From assembly GCF_000226955.1 (NCBI RefSeq), contig NZ_AGFU01000018.1, positions 1 through 45,779 of the forward strand: a stretch of 45,779 nt of DNA, in the 5' to 3' direction. Position numbers and translations under genes: made by a program. The number at the start of each line of letters is the position of its first letter. Positions within the stretch are counted from its first letter, which is position 1. A model generated the notes under the pieces. That model did not search any database. It had not been told where the DNA came from and was given only the letters and a program-made list of their open reading frames with translations. This document shows, piece by piece, positions 24,901 to 34,413 of the stretch. This stretch comes from Sphingomonas elodea ATCC 31461. GTDB lineage: Bacteria; Pseudomonadota; Alphaproteobacteria; Sphingomonadales; Sphingomonadaceae.

Positions 24901-26532
24901 TTAGCCCGTCGGATCCGCCACATACTCCCGCTCCCGATATTCAAACCAGTCGAAATCCGCCGGCGTGCCCGTGCCGCCCATGTCCTGGCAGGCCATGCCG
25001 ATGAACGCGCCGGTGAAGTTGGGCAGGCCGGGGGCGCTTGCCTCGTCGGAGAGGATCGAGGCGTCGAACAGGTCGGGGAGCCAGTGCCAGGCCTCGCTGC
25101 CCATCATGCGCCAGCCGAAGCGCAGCCGCTCGTAATCCACCTCGCAGCGCAGCTCGACCGGACCTGCCGGCAGCGGGACCGGCGTGGTGAACGCGTCGCC
25201 TTGGGGCGCATCGGGCAGGGCGGTCATCACGCGGAGATGGCGGCCCACGTCCTCGTCGTGGCTGACATGGAGATAGTGGAACTTGGTGCCGCTGTAATAG
25301 GCGACCAGCCCCGCCGCCTGCTGGAAGTCCTTTGGCTCGAAGTCGAGCGCGCAGCTGGCGGAGTAGCAGAAGGCCTGTTGCCGCCGCGCGACCAGCGCCT
25401 GGGTGAAGACGCTGCCGATCGTCTCGCGCCCGAACAGTCGCAGATGACCGGGCCGGGCGGTGAGGCTGAAGATTCGGGATGACTCGGGGGTGCGCAGCCA
25501 TTGCAGGTCGATCGGCAGCATCGTCAAGTCGAAGTCGTGCCGTTCCTCGGTCGCGCGCGCAGGCGAGGCCGGGCCGGGCAGCGCCTGCATGTCCAGTTCC
25601 GGCAGCCCGAGGCCGTTGCGGGTGTACAGCCAGCCGTCCTCGCCCCAGCGCATCGGCTGGATTGCGGTCTCGCGTCCCAGCACGCAGCGCCCGCGACCGG
25701 GCAGCGGACGGCCGCACAGATAGGCGAGCCAGGGCTCTCCCTCGGGCGTGTGGACGAGATCGGCATGGCCGGCGCGCGCCAGCACCGCGTCCGGCCGGGT
25801 GCGGCTGGAGAGGATATGGGTGTCCGGGTGCAACTCGTACGGGCCGGTGATGTGGCGCGACCGGGCCATGGTGACGGCGTGGTTCCAGCCGGTGCCGCCC
25901 TCGGCGGTGATCAGATAGTAATAGTCCCCCCGGCGATAGAGGTGCGGTGCCTCGGTCAGCCCCAGCGCGGTGCCGGGAAAGATGTTGGTGCGTGCCCCCA
26001 CCAGCATGCCTGCGATCGGGTCATATTCCTGCAGCACGATCCCGGCGAAGCGGTTGCGCCCCGGGCGGTGGTCCCACAGCTGGTTGACCACCCATTTCCT
26101 GCCATCCTCGTCGTGGAACATCGAAGGGTCGAACCCGCTCGAATTGAGGTGGACCGGATCGGACCAGTCGCCGTCGATCGTCTCGCAGGTCACGAGATAG
26201 TTGTGAAAGTCGCGCAGCGACGCGCCCGAGGCGCCGCCCACCGTAGTGCGGCCATAGCGCTTCACATCGGTGTAGCAGAGGAAGAACCGCTCGCCGTCAT
26301 GGGTGAGGCATGGCGCCCACACCCCGCAGCTGTCCGGATCGCCGCGCATGTCGAGCTGCGCGGCGCGGACGAGCGGTCGCGCCACCAGCGTCCAGTTGGC
26401 GAGATCGCGGCTGTGGTGGATCTGCACGCCGGGGAACCACTCGAAGGTCGAGGTGGCAATGTAGTAATCGTCGCCGACGCGGCAGATCGACGGATCGGGG
26501 TTGAAGCCGGGGAGGATCGGGTTTCGGATCAT
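24901..26532 (-). CDS. Glycoside hydrolase family 43 beta-xylosidase
   Basis: 543 residues, the length of two-domain GH43 xylosidases. The five-bladed propeller begins NPILPGFNPDPSICRVGDDYYIATSTFEWFPGV. The catalytic residues can be placed as D13 (base, FNPDPS), D135 (pKa modulator, SSGFDPSMF) and E194 (acid, LTEAPHLY). A C-terminal beta-sandwich (about residues 340-543) shapes the active site. It probably releases xylose or arabinose from xylo-oligosaccharides; there is no signal peptide, so it acts in the cytoplasm after uptake. Its ATG overlaps the TGA of the transporter gene (ATGA), so import and cleavage are coupled. Confidence 0.93.
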   Translation of the reverse strand: MIRNPILPGFNPDPSICRVGDDYYIATSTFEWFPGVQIHHSRDLANWTLVARPLVRAAQLDMRGDPDSCGVWAPCLTHDGERFFLCYTDVKRYGRTTVGGASGASLRDFHNYLVTCETIDGDWSDPVHLNSSGFDPSMFHDEDGRKWVVNQLWDHRPGRNRFAGIVLQEYDPIAGMLVGARTNIFPGTALGLTEAPHLYRRGDYYYLITAEGGTGWNHAVTMARSRHITGPYELHPDTHILSSRTRPDAVLARAGHADLVHTPEGEPWLAYLCGRPLPGRGRCVLGRETAIQPMRWGEDGWLYTRNGLGLPELDMQALPGPASPARATEERHDFDLTMLPIDLQWLRTPESSRIFSLTARPGHLRLFGRETIGSVFTQALVARRQQAFCYSASCALDFEPKDFQQAAGLVAYYSGTKFHYLHVSHDEDVGRHLRVMTALPDAPQGDAFTTPVPLPAGPVELRCEVDYERLRFGWRMMGSEAWHWLPDLFDASILSDEASAPGLPNFTGAFIGMACQDMGGTGTPADFDWFEYREREYVADPTG

Positions 26533-27779
26533 CGGGGCGCCTTGACGAGGGTCCAGAGAAGCAGCGCGGCGAGCAGGTCGAGCAGCCCGAGCGCGACGAA
26601 GAAGGGGCCATAGCCGAGCGAGGCGACCAGCCCGCCGATCAGCAGCGAGAAGATCAGGATGCTGCCATTGGCGAAGGTGCCCGCCAAGCCGGCGACGGTG
26701 CCGAGCTCGCTGCGCGGGAACAGGTCGCTGGCCATGGTGATGACGGTGACCGACAGGGTCTGGTGCGCGAAGCCGCCAAGGCAGAGCAGCGCGACCGCCG
26801 CCCAAGCGCTCTCGACGCTGGCGACGAACACCATGCCGGTCATCAGCACGGCGCCGAAGGTGAAGGTCCAGCGCCGTGCGTTGATCAGGCTGATGCCGCG
26901 CCGCTGGAGGAACAGCGCCAGCGCAGGCCCGAACATGCAGCCGAGGTCGGCCGCGATGAAGGGCAGAAAGGCGGAGACCGCGATCTCGCCAAGATTGAAG
27001 CCGCGCACCTTCACCAGATAGAGCGGCATCCAGAAGGTGAGCGTGCCCCAGGTCGGGTCGGCGAGGAAGCGGGGTAGCGCGATGCCCCAGAAGTTTTGCT
27101 GGGTGAGCAGCCGGACGAGCGAGGGGCGCTCGCCGCGGTCCTGGATATGGGGCTCCTGGCCGCTGAGAATCAGGTCGCGCTCGCGCGCCGAAATGCCGGG
27201 ATGGGCTTGCGGCGAGCGGTAGTTGGCGAGCCACAGCAGCGCCCAGAGGAGCGCCAGCACGCCGGTGACGACGAAGGCCGCGCGCCAGTTCCACAAGGCG
27301 ATCGATCCCGCGACCAGCGGTGCGGCCAGTGCCGCGCCCGCCGAGGCACCGAGATTATAGATTCCGCCCGCGAATCCGCGTTCGCGCGCCGGAAACCATT
27401 CGGAGACGACCTTCAGCCCGCCTGTGTGCGATGTGCCCTCGGCAAAGCCCAGCATGCCCCGCAGCGCGAACAGCCATTGCCAGCTGAAGGCAAGGCCGTG
27501 CGCCATGCTCAGCAGACCCCAGCCGGCGGCGAACAGCGCCAGGCCCGAGCGCAGGCCGACCACGTCGAGGATATAGCCGACCACCGGCTGCAGCATGATG
27601 CCGCCCTGGAAGGCTGCGGTGATGTAGGAATATTGGCGCTCGTCGATATGGAGATCGGCCATGAAGCTCGGCGCGGCGACCGCCAGCGTGCTCCGCGTCA
27701 GATAGTTGAGCATCGTGCCCAGCATGACGATGCCGATGATCCACCAGCGCAGCGCGCCCGTGCGGTGCCAGAAGGCCAT
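26529..27779 (-). CDS. MFS transporter, hexuronate (ExuT)-like
   Basis: 416 residues with twelve predicted membrane helices. The anion:cation symporter pattern of ExuT/GudP-type carriers is visible: GIVMLGTMLNYLTRSTLAVAAP in TM1, ITAAFQGGIMLQPVVGYILD in TM2, and RGMLGFAEGTSHTGGLKVVSEWFPARERGFAGGIYNLGASAGAALAAP over TM4-5. Substrates of this group are sugar acids such as glucuronate. With the GH43 enzyme, uptake of xylan-derived aldouronic or related oligomers is plausible but unproven. The start MAFWHRTG at 27779 has GGGAGAGGGA upstream. The two-gene operon is preceded by a LacI-type palindrome. Confidence 0.9.
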   Translation of the reverse strand: MAFWHRTGALRWWIIGIVMLGTMLNYLTRSTLAVAAPSFMADLHIDERQYSYITAAFQGGIMLQPVVGYILDVVGLRSGLALFAAGWGLLSMAHGLAFSWQWLFALRGMLGFAEGTSHTGGLKVVSEWFPARERGFAGGIYNLGASAGAALAAPLVAGSIALWNWRAAFVVTGVLALLWALLWLANYRSPQAHPGISARERDLILSGQEPHIQDRGERPSLVRLLTQQNFWGIALPRFLADPTWGTLTFWMPLYLVKVRGFNLGEIAVSAFLPFIAADLGCMFGPALALFLQRRGISLINARRWTFTFGAVLMTGMVFVASVESAWAAVALLCLGGFAHQTLSVTVITMASDLFPRSELGTVAGLAGTFANGSILIFSLLIGGLVASLGYGPFFVALGLLDLLAALLLWTLVKAPR

Positions 27780-27809
27780 TCCCTCTCCCTTTCGCGCGCC
27801 ACTACGCCT

Positions 27810-27824
27810 GTTAACGTTAACGTT
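27810..27824. promoter_or_regulatory. LacI-type operator candidate for the transporter-xylosidase operon
   Basis: GTTAACGTTAAC (27810-27821) is a perfect palindrome with a central CpG, as in LacI/GalR operators, and AACGTTAACGTT (27813-27824) is a second one in overlap. It lies 30 bp before the transporter start. No LacI-family gene is in the window. Confidence 0.6.
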
Positions 27825-27916
27825 GCCAGCAAAGTCGGCCGGCCGCAAGGTGGTAGACGGATTTGATCGCACGTCCCAGGATGTGTGGCCGCACATCGGC
27901 GCGTATAGCAAGCATC

Positions 27917-28960
27917 ATGACCGATGCCGCTGCCCCGGATGATCCCCGCTGGACCGCCTTCGTTGCGCGTGATCGGGCGCAGGACGGACGCTTCGTCGTC
28001 GCGGTGACGACAACCGGCATCTACTGCAAGCCCAGCTGCCCTGCACGGCGCCCCCGCCCGGAGCATGTCCGCTTCTTCGAGCGGGGCGAACAGGCCGCCG
28101 CATCGGGCTTTCGTGCCTGCCTGCGCTGCAAGCCGGATGATGCCGCGCGCGATGCGACGGCGGTAGCACGGGCGACAGCGCTGCTGGACGCGGCGGAAGA
28201 GACGATCGGACTGGAGGCGCTGGCGGCGGCGGTCGGCTATGCGCCGCACCATTTCAACCGGCTGTTCAAGCGGGCGACCGGCGTGACCCCGGCGGCGTAT
28301 GCGCGCGGCCTGCGTGCCCGGCGCGCGGCTGCGGCGCTGAATGCGGAGGATAGCGTGACCCAGGCGATCTACGCGGCAGGCTATTCGGCGCCCAGCCGCT
28401 TCTATGCCGAGGCGGGCGCCCGGCTCGGCATGGCGCCGAGCGCGTGGCGGGCGGGCGGTGCAGGCGTCACGATCCGCTGGACGATCGCGGCGACCAGTCT
28501 CGGCCCGCTGCTGATCGCCGCAACGCCCAGGGGCCTATGCCGCATCGCCTTCGACGAGGATGCCGCCATGCTCGCCCGCCGCTTCCCCGCAGCGACGGTG
28601 GTGCCCGGCGACGCGGCGTTCGCGGCGCTTGCGGCGGAGGTGGTGGCGCTGGTCGAGGACCCCAAGCGCCAGCGCGATCTGCCGCTCGACGTGCAGGGCA
28701 CCGCCTTTCAGGAGGCGGTGTGGCAGGCGCTGCGAACGATTCCCGCGGGCGAGACCCGCAGCTATGCCCAACTCGCGGCGATGGCAGGCAATCCCGGCGC
28801 GGTGCGTGCGGCGGGCACGGCGTGCGGCGCCAATCCGGTCGCACTCGCCATCCCCTGCCACCGCGCGCAGCGCGGCGACGGCAGCATGGGCGGCTATGCC
28901 TATGGACTGGCGCGCAAGCGGGCGCTGCGGGCGCGCGAAGGCGTGCGCGAGCGGAAGTAG
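27917..28960 (+). CDS. ada: Bifunctional Ada: methylphosphotriester/O6-methylguanine-DNA methyltransferase and activator
   Basis: 347 residues. The N-terminal Ada domain has the four zinc cysteines C37, C41, C68 and C71 (TGIYCKPSCPARRP, FRACLRCKP); the first accepts methyl groups from phosphotriesters. An AraC-type helix-turn-helix follows (about 85-175: LEALAAAVGYAPHHFNRLFKRATGVTP). The C-terminal O6-methylguanine methyltransferase has the active-site motif IPCHR with C314. This full-length Ada both repairs alkylation damage and, once methylated, activates its regulon. The ATG at 27917 (MTDAAAPDDPRW) is preferred over an upstream non-ATG extension. It is divergent from the transporter gene. 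Confidence 0.96.
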   Translation: MTDAAAPDDPRWTAFVARDRAQDGRFVVAVTTTGIYCKPSCPARRPRPEHVRFFERGEQAAASGFRACLRCKPDDAARDATAVARATALLDAAEETIGLEALAAAVGYAPHHFNRLFKRATGVTPAAYARGLRARRAAAALNAEDSVTQAIYAAGYSAPSRFYAEAGARLGMAPSAWRAGGAGVTIRWTIAATSLGPLLIAATPRGLCRIAFDEDAAMLARRFPAATVVPGDAAFAALAAEVVALVEDPKRQRDLPLDVQGTAFQEAVWQALRTIPAGETRSYAQLAAMAGNPGAVRAAGTACGANPVALAIPCHRAQRGDGSMGGYAYGLARKRALRAREGVRERK

Positions 28961-28961
28961 C

Positions 28962-30485
28962 TTATTGCCCCGGTGCGGGCGCGCACCGGTAGACCAGCTT
29001 CTCGTTATAGGCCGGCGGCAGGCTTGCCCGCATCAGCTGCTGCAGGCTGGCGAGGCTGGCGCGCTTGGCCTGGTCGGCGGTGCATTGGGTCACCGGCACC
29101 GGCGCCTTCACGTCGCGCACCTTCTGCATGTCCGCGGCGGAGAGGAAATAGCGGGTGTCGGTCAGCGTCGCGGCATCGGGATCGAATTCGCGTACCGTCA
29201 CCGTCTGCTCGTCGGTGGGAACCAGTACGCGCTGCCAGCGCCGGCCCGATTCGGCATATTGGGTGCCGCCGTCGACGCAGCCGTCCGGCCCCACATTCAC
29301 CCGCACCGGCTCGCCCGCCGACACCGTGATCCGGCTCCGCTCCGGCTGAAGGGTGCAGAGCAGCGGTCCCTGCGCCGCATCGGCCGGTAGCTTCGCCTCG
29401 GCGGTTTCGTTGCCGGTGCCGGGCGCCGCGATGCTGGCTTCGTCGAAGCTCGGCCGCAGCACGAACAGCGCGACCGCGCCGAGCAGCAGCGCCCCGCCGC
29501 CTACCGCGGCCCAGATGCCCGGTCGCTGCTGGTCGCGCGAGAGCAGCAGCCCCGCCGCGCCCAGCGCCAGCGCGCCGAACACCAGCAGCACGGCCGCGCC
29601 CGCCATATAGGTCTCGCGGGTCGATTCGTTCGCGGCGCGCGCCCTGTCGATCGCCGCCTCGCGGGCGCGGGCCGCCGCCGATTCGGCCTGCGCCGTCCGG
29701 CTCGCGGCGTCGGCGCGGTCCTTCTCCTCGTCCGCCTTGTCGAGCGCCATGCGCTGCTCGACGCTGATGCACGGCGCCGCGATCTGTACGAAGGGCTGCT
29801 TGGCCTGGGTGAGGAAGCCGGTCAGCTCGCTGTCCGAAATGGCGAAGGCGAAGGTCGCGTCGCCTTCCTCGCTGTTGGTGATCGCCGAATTGACGCCGAG
29901 TACCCGCCCGCACGCGTCGAGCAGCGGCCCGCCCGAATTGCCGCGGGCGATGTTGGCGGTGTGGAGCAGCACCGAAATGCCCTCCAGCGTGCGCGTGCCG
30001 GCAAAGCCCCCTTGCGAGCGCACCGGCGACTGGGGTGTGATGAAATCCGCCGCCGAGCGCGCCGTGGCGATGTCGACATTGCCGGGATAGCCGAGCGCGA
30101 TCAGCGTCTCGCCATCGGTGGCGGTGCCGCTGAACAGCGCGAGCGGCGGCAGCTTGGCGCCGGTGAATTCGATCAGTGCCAGGTCGCGCTTGGTGTCGAT
30201 CGCGATCAGCTTGCCCTGGAACGACTTGCTGCCTTCGGACGGCACGACGCCGATCACCACGTTGCCGGGATAGCGCGAGGCGAGCTCGACGACATGGGCG
30301 TTGGTGACGACGCGGTTGGGCGCCACCGCGAAGCCGCTGCCATGGCCGAAGCCGACCACCTCGTCGTCGGCCACCGCGATGGTGACGATCCGCACCACGC
30401 CGCGCCCCGCTGCCGAGATGTCGTCCGCCCGCGCGGGCGAACTCCAGGCGAGCAGGAACGCCACCAGCATGATCATCTGCCGCAT
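28962..30485 (-). CDS. Trypsin-like serine protease with membrane anchor
   Basis: 507 residues from MRQMIML; a longer start at 30512 is possible. A signal peptide (cleavage near SPARA) leads into an S1-type protease domain with H64 (VTNAHVVE), D101 (KRDLALIEF) and S184 (GNSGGPLL), as in DegP/HtrA-like enzymes, but no PDZ domain follows. Instead there is a charged Ala/Arg/Glu coiled coil (about 245-290), two membrane helices (about 294-315 and 324-343) and a C-terminal domain of about 160 residues with three cysteines. The protease would lie in the periplasm. Substrate and role of the C-terminal domain are unknown. It ends 2 bp from the convergent ada stop. Confidence 0.88.
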   Translation of the reverse strand: MRQMIMLVAFLLAWSSPARADDISAAGRGVVRIVTIAVADDEVVGFGHGSGFAVAPNRVVTNAHVVELASRYPGNVVIGVVPSEGSKSFQGKLIAIDTKRDLALIEFTGAKLPPLALFSGTATDGETLIALGYPGNVDIATARSAADFITPQSPVRSQGGFAGTRTLEGISVLLHTANIARGNSGGPLLDACGRVLGVNSAITNSEEGDATFAFAISDSELTGFLTQAKQPFVQIAAPCISVEQRMALDKADEEKDRADAASRTAQAESAAARAREAAIDRARAANESTRETYMAGAAVLLVFGALALGAAGLLLSRDQQRPGIWAAVGGGALLLGAVALFVLRPSFDEASIAAPGTGNETAEAKLPADAAQGPLLCTLQPERSRITVSAGEPVRVNVGPDGCVDGGTQYAESGRRWQRVLVPTDEQTVTVREFDPDAATLTDTRYFLSAADMQKVRDVKAPVPVTQCTADQAKRASLASLQQLMRASLPPAYNEKLVYRCAPAPGQ

Positions 30486-30571
30486 GCGCGGAAACACCCC
30501 GGTTGTAGCCATGCGCGGCGCTTTCGGCGAAAAGCGGCGGCGGTTCAAGCCGCGGCGGGGCACCGGCGCGG

Positions 30572-32083
30572 CTATTTCGCCGGTCCCGGCGCTGGGCCCG
30601 CGCCGTTCTTCCGCGCGTCGATCGTGTCGATCAGCGTCGAGGCGGCGGCGCCGATTCCCGAGGCGTGCGGATCATAGGTGAGCGCCAGCAGGAGGGATCG
30701 TGCCTGTGCCGGCTTGCCGTCGGCCAGCAGCATCGTCGCCGTCTGCATCCGCAAGCCGCGGTCCTGCGGCGCCAGTTCATAGGCGTGGAGCAACCCCTCC
30801 CGTGCGATCGGGGGCGGCATCTGGCCGAGCGCGGCATAGCTGTTGAAGAACAGGATCAGCGGCCGGGGATCCTCGGTGTCCAGGCGGTTGGCGCGGCCGA
30901 TGGTGCGGCGGATCTCGGCCCAGCTCTCGGGCTTGCGGTCGTTCGCCGCCTGCGCGATCGCCATCAGCGCCATCGCCCGGTAGCAGTGCGCCTCGACCAG
31001 GCCGGGATCGAGCGCGATCGCCCGGTCGGCGGCGGCCAGCGCCGCGGCGTACTCGCCCGCGTCATAGGCCGCCTCCGCCAGCGCCCGCTGCACGCCGGCA
31101 TGGTCGGGAAAGCGGGCGGCGACCTTGCGCGCCTCGGCCAGTATCTCGGGCGCGGTGCGTGCGTTCACGCCGGCCTGCGAACGGACGATCACCGGGAGGA
31201 TCGCCGCTTCGGCCGGCCCCAGCACCCGGATCGCCACCGGGGGGATCGCCAGTTGGTCGGCCGCGATGCGGAAGCCGCTGATCCGCGGCTTGCCGAGGAA
31301 GCGCTCCAGCTCCCGGTTGAGCGTGCCGAGATCGCCGAACACCGAGGCCGCCGCCTCGGGCGTTTTGCGCTCGCGGCTGATCGCGTCGAGATAGGCGCCG
31401 AGCTGCCCCTTCCGGCTGGGTTCGAAGGTCAGATAATGGACCAGCGCCCAGCCGCGCCCGTACAGCGCGTCGGTCTGGTCCGGTCGCAGCTTGCCTGCCG
31501 CACCGGCGAGGATGGTCTGGATCGGCAGCGGCGTGCCGGTCAGCAGGCCATAGGCGCGATAGGCGGGCGCGGCGCCGAACTGGATGGTGCCCGCGCGATC
31601 GAAGCTGGCGGTGGCGTGGAACTCCGCCCAGCCTTCGGCCACCCAGCTGGGAAAGGCGGCGTTGGGCCAGGTAGTGAACATGAAGTGGTGGGCATATTCG
31701 TGCTGGAGCACCTGTTGCGGGCTCAGCGCGGTCCGCCCGCCGTCCGCCAGGTCCTCGGGCACGAACGCCACCGAGGCGCCGGCGCGGGGGATGTAGAAGC
31801 CCGCGATGTTCGCGTTGCGGGCGAGCGCCGCCACCCGATCCTGCGAGTTGAGCAGGAACACGGTCAGCCGCCCTGCCTTGCCCGGCGGCACGTCCGGCAC
31901 GCCGCGTGCCAGCCGCAGCGCCTTGTCGAATTTCTCCAGCCGTTCGGCATAGCGGCGCAGCACCGGCTCGGCGGTTTCGCCATAGACGACGAAATGGCGC
32001 GTCTCCGCCACCCGCCAGTCGGCAACAGCGGGCGTGCTGATCAGGCTGGCCAACAACAGCGCCAGCACCGTTAGCCCCTTCAT
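30572..32083 (-). CDS. Secreted HExxH metallopeptidase-like protein with TPR repeats
   Basis: 503 residues. The start MKGLTVLALLLASLISTPAVADW at 32083 has a signal peptide and GGGGGAGG upstream. The zinc motif HEYAH (H128, E129, H132) is followed by WVAEGWAEF, where E150 or E154 is a likely third ligand; this gluzincin-type arrangement fits the DUF1570/peptidase MA-like group. The C-terminal half (about 340-490) contains TPR-like helices (DAGEYAAALAAADRAIALDPGLVEAHCYRAMALM). It may be a periplasmic peptidase acting on an unknown protein or on cell-wall peptides. It lies 87 bp after priA and 86 bp before the trypsin-like gene on the same strand. Confidence 0.85.
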   Translation of the reverse strand: MKGLTVLALLLASLISTPAVADWRVAETRHFVVYGETAEPVLRRYAERLEKFDKALRLARGVPDVPPGKAGRLTVFLLNSQDRVAALARNANIAGFYIPRAGASVAFVPEDLADGGRTALSPQQVLQHEYAHHFMFTTWPNAAFPSWVAEGWAEFHATASFDRAGTIQFGAAPAYRAYGLLTGTPLPIQTILAGAAGKLRPDQTDALYGRGWALVHYLTFEPSRKGQLGAYLDAISRERKTPEAAASVFGDLGTLNRELERFLGKPRISGFRIAADQLAIPPVAIRVLGPAEAAILPVIVRSQAGVNARTAPEILAEARKVAARFPDHAGVQRALAEAAYDAGEYAAALAAADRAIALDPGLVEAHCYRAMALMAIAQAANDRKPESWAEIRRTIGRANRLDTEDPRPLILFFNSYAALGQMPPPIAREGLLHAYELAPQDRGLRMQTATMLLADGKPAQARSLLLALTYDPHASGIGAAASTLIDTIDARKNGAGPAPGPAK

Positions 32084-32170
32084 CACGCCTCCCCCGGGGA
32101 CCGACATTGGCGCCCCGAATGCGAACACTATCGCCGAACGGCGTGCGCGAAAACGCGATTCTGCGCGGAA

Positions 32171-34336
32171 TCAGACGAAGCTGTAGGGATCCACATCCAC
32201 CGCCACCCGCACCCTTGCACTCCAGCTCAGCGCCCCCAGCCAGTCGCGGATCGCGTCCTGCACCGCGAAGCCGCGCTTGGCGTGGACGAGCAGGCGAAAG
32301 CGGTGCCGTCCGCGCAGCATGGCGAGCGGGGCGGGGGCGGGGCCATAGACGTGCATCTCCGCCGTGTCGGGTGCCGATCGCCCGATCATCCGCGCGGTTT
32401 CCTCCGCCGCCGCCTTGTCCTCGGAGGAAACGATGATCGCGGCATAGCGGCCGAAGGGTGGGGCATCGGCTTCGCGGCGCGCCTCGGTCTCGGCGGCGTA
32501 AAAGGCCTCGGCGTCACCCGAAACCAGCGCCTGCATCACCCGTGCCTCCGGCGCATGGGTCTGGAGGAACACCGTGCCCGGCTTCTCGCCGCGCCCGGCC
32601 CGTCCCGACACCTGCATGATCTGCTGGAAGGTGCGTTCGGACGCGCGCAGGTCGCCGCCGTCGAGCCCGAGATCGGCATCGACCACGCCGACCAGCGTGA
32701 GGTTGGGGAAGTGATAGCCCTTGGTGACGAGCTGGGTGCCGACGACGATGTCGATCGCGCCATGCTCCATCCGCGACACGAACTCGGCCGCCTTGGCCGG
32801 GGACCAGAGCGTGTCCGAGGTGACGATCGCGGTGCGCGCCTCGGGCCACAGCGCCGCCACCTCGTCGGCGATGCGCTCGACGCCGGGGCCGCATGCGACC
32901 AGCGTGTCGTCGGACTTGCACTCGGGGCACATGCTCGGCGTCGGCATGGTGTGGCCGCAATGGTGGCAGGACAGGCGGTGGAGCAGCCGGTGCTCGACCA
33001 TCCACGCGGTGCAGTTCGGGCACTGGAAGCGGTGGCCACAGTGGCGGCACAGGGTGAGCGGCGCATAGCCGCGCCGGTTCAGGAACAGCAGCGACTGTTC
33101 CCCGCGCTTGAGCGTCTCGTCGATCGCCGCGACCAGCCGGGGCGCCAGCCAGCGGCCGCGCTCGGGCGGTTCGCGGATCAGGTCGATCGGCTCGATCTTC
33201 GGCAGTTCGGCGGCGCCGTAGCGACCGGGGAGCTTCAGTTCGGCATAGCGGCCCATCTCCACCTGGTGCCGCGTCTCGATCGCCGGCGTGGCGGAGGCGA
33301 GGACGACCGGGCAGCGCTCGAACATGCCGCGCATCACCGCCACGTCGCGGGCGTGATAGTGCACGCCGTCTTCCTGCTTGAAGCTGGTCTCGTGCGCCTC
33401 GTCGACCACGATCAGGCCGAGCTTGGGATAGGGCAGGAACAAGGCCGAGCGCGCGCCCACCGTCACCATCGCCTCGCCGCTGGCGATCGCCCGCCAGGCG
33501 CGGCGGCGCTCGGAGCTGCGCAGGCCCGAATGCCAGGCGACCGGCTCGCAGCCGAAGCGGCCGGCGAAGCGGGTGAGGAAGGGTTCGGTCAGCGCGATCT
33601 CGGGGAGCAGCACCAGCGTCTGCTTGCCGGCTTCCAGCGCGGCGGCGACGGCCTCGAAATAGGTCTCGGTCTTGCCCGATCCGGTGACGCCGTCGAGCAG
33701 GAAGGGCTGGAAGGCGGCTTCGTCCACCGCCGTGTGCAGCGCGCTTGCCACCGCCGCCTGGGCAGGATTCAGGTGCGGCGGCGCGAAGGCCGGGTCGGGC
33801 AGCGGATAGGGTGCCTGCGTGTCGACCGTTACCGCCTCGATCGCGCCCGCCTTCACCAGTCCGCGGATCACCGCGTCGGAGACCTCGGCAATGGCGGCGA
33901 GTTCGCGGACCAGCCCCTGGCGCTCGCCGATCCGCTCCAGCGCCTGGGCGCGTTGCGGGGTGAGGCGATCGGGCAGCTGGCCGGTTGCGCGATATTCGGT
34001 GATCGTCGGCGCCGCCTCGAACGCCGCCGAAGTGCGCAGCGCCATCGCCAGCACCGCCGAAGCGGGCGCGAGATAATAGTCCGCCGTCCACTCGACCAAC
34101 CGGCGCACCGGCGCGGGAATCGGGGGCGCGTCTGCCACGGCGAGGATCGCGCGCAGCCGATTGTCGCCGATCTCCTCGGTCGGCAGGCGCTCGGCTTCCC
34201 AGACGACGCCGGCGAACTGGCGCGGGCCGATCGGCACGATCACGATGCTGCCGGGCGCGACCTCCATGCCCGGCGGCACGCGATAGTCGAGCGGCCCCAG
34301 AGCCGGATGGAGGACGAGAATGCGCGCGCGGGCCAT
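32171..34336 (-). CDS. priA: Primosomal replication protein N' (PriA helicase)
   Basis: 721 residues, against 732 in E. coli. The order is the 3'-DNA-end-binding domain (1-105), winged helix, then helicase lobes with Walker A GVTGSGKT (216-223) and DEAH (312-315). Eight zinc cysteines are at 430, 433, 439, 442, 457, 460, 470 and 473 (LCRHCGHRFQCPNC, LSCHHCGH, MCPECK), and the C-terminal domain follows. PriA recognises stalled forks and reloads DnaB for replication restart. It is divergent from a small secreted protein, with 77 bp between the starts. Confidence 0.98.
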   Translation of the reverse strand: MARARILVLHPALGPLDYRVPPGMEVAPGSIVIVPIGPRQFAGVVWEAERLPTEEIGDNRLRAILAVADAPPIPAPVRRLVEWTADYYLAPASAVLAMALRTSAAFEAAPTITEYRATGQLPDRLTPQRAQALERIGERQGLVRELAAIAEVSDAVIRGLVKAGAIEAVTVDTQAPYPLPDPAFAPPHLNPAQAAVASALHTAVDEAAFQPFLLDGVTGSGKTETYFEAVAAALEAGKQTLVLLPEIALTEPFLTRFAGRFGCEPVAWHSGLRSSERRRAWRAIASGEAMVTVGARSALFLPYPKLGLIVVDEAHETSFKQEDGVHYHARDVAVMRGMFERCPVVLASATPAIETRHQVEMGRYAELKLPGRYGAAELPKIEPIDLIREPPERGRWLAPRLVAAIDETLKRGEQSLLFLNRRGYAPLTLCRHCGHRFQCPNCTAWMVEHRLLHRLSCHHCGHTMPTPSMCPECKSDDTLVACGPGVERIADEVAALWPEARTAIVTSDTLWSPAKAAEFVSRMEHGAIDIVVGTQLVTKGYHFPNLTLVGVVDADLGLDGGDLRASERTFQQIMQVSGRAGRGEKPGTVFLQTHAPEARVMQALVSGDAEAFYAAETEARREADAPPFGRYAAIIVSSEDKAAAEETARMIGRSAPDTAEMHVYGPAPAPLAMLRGRHRFRLLVHAKRGFAVQDAIRDWLGALSWSARVRVAVDVDPYSFV

Positions 34337-34413
34337 GATCGGCCCCTCATATGGGCATTCTCAGCGGAACGGGAATCTCTTATTGCCGGTTCGTCGCCCG
34401 AGGAGATCCGCCG

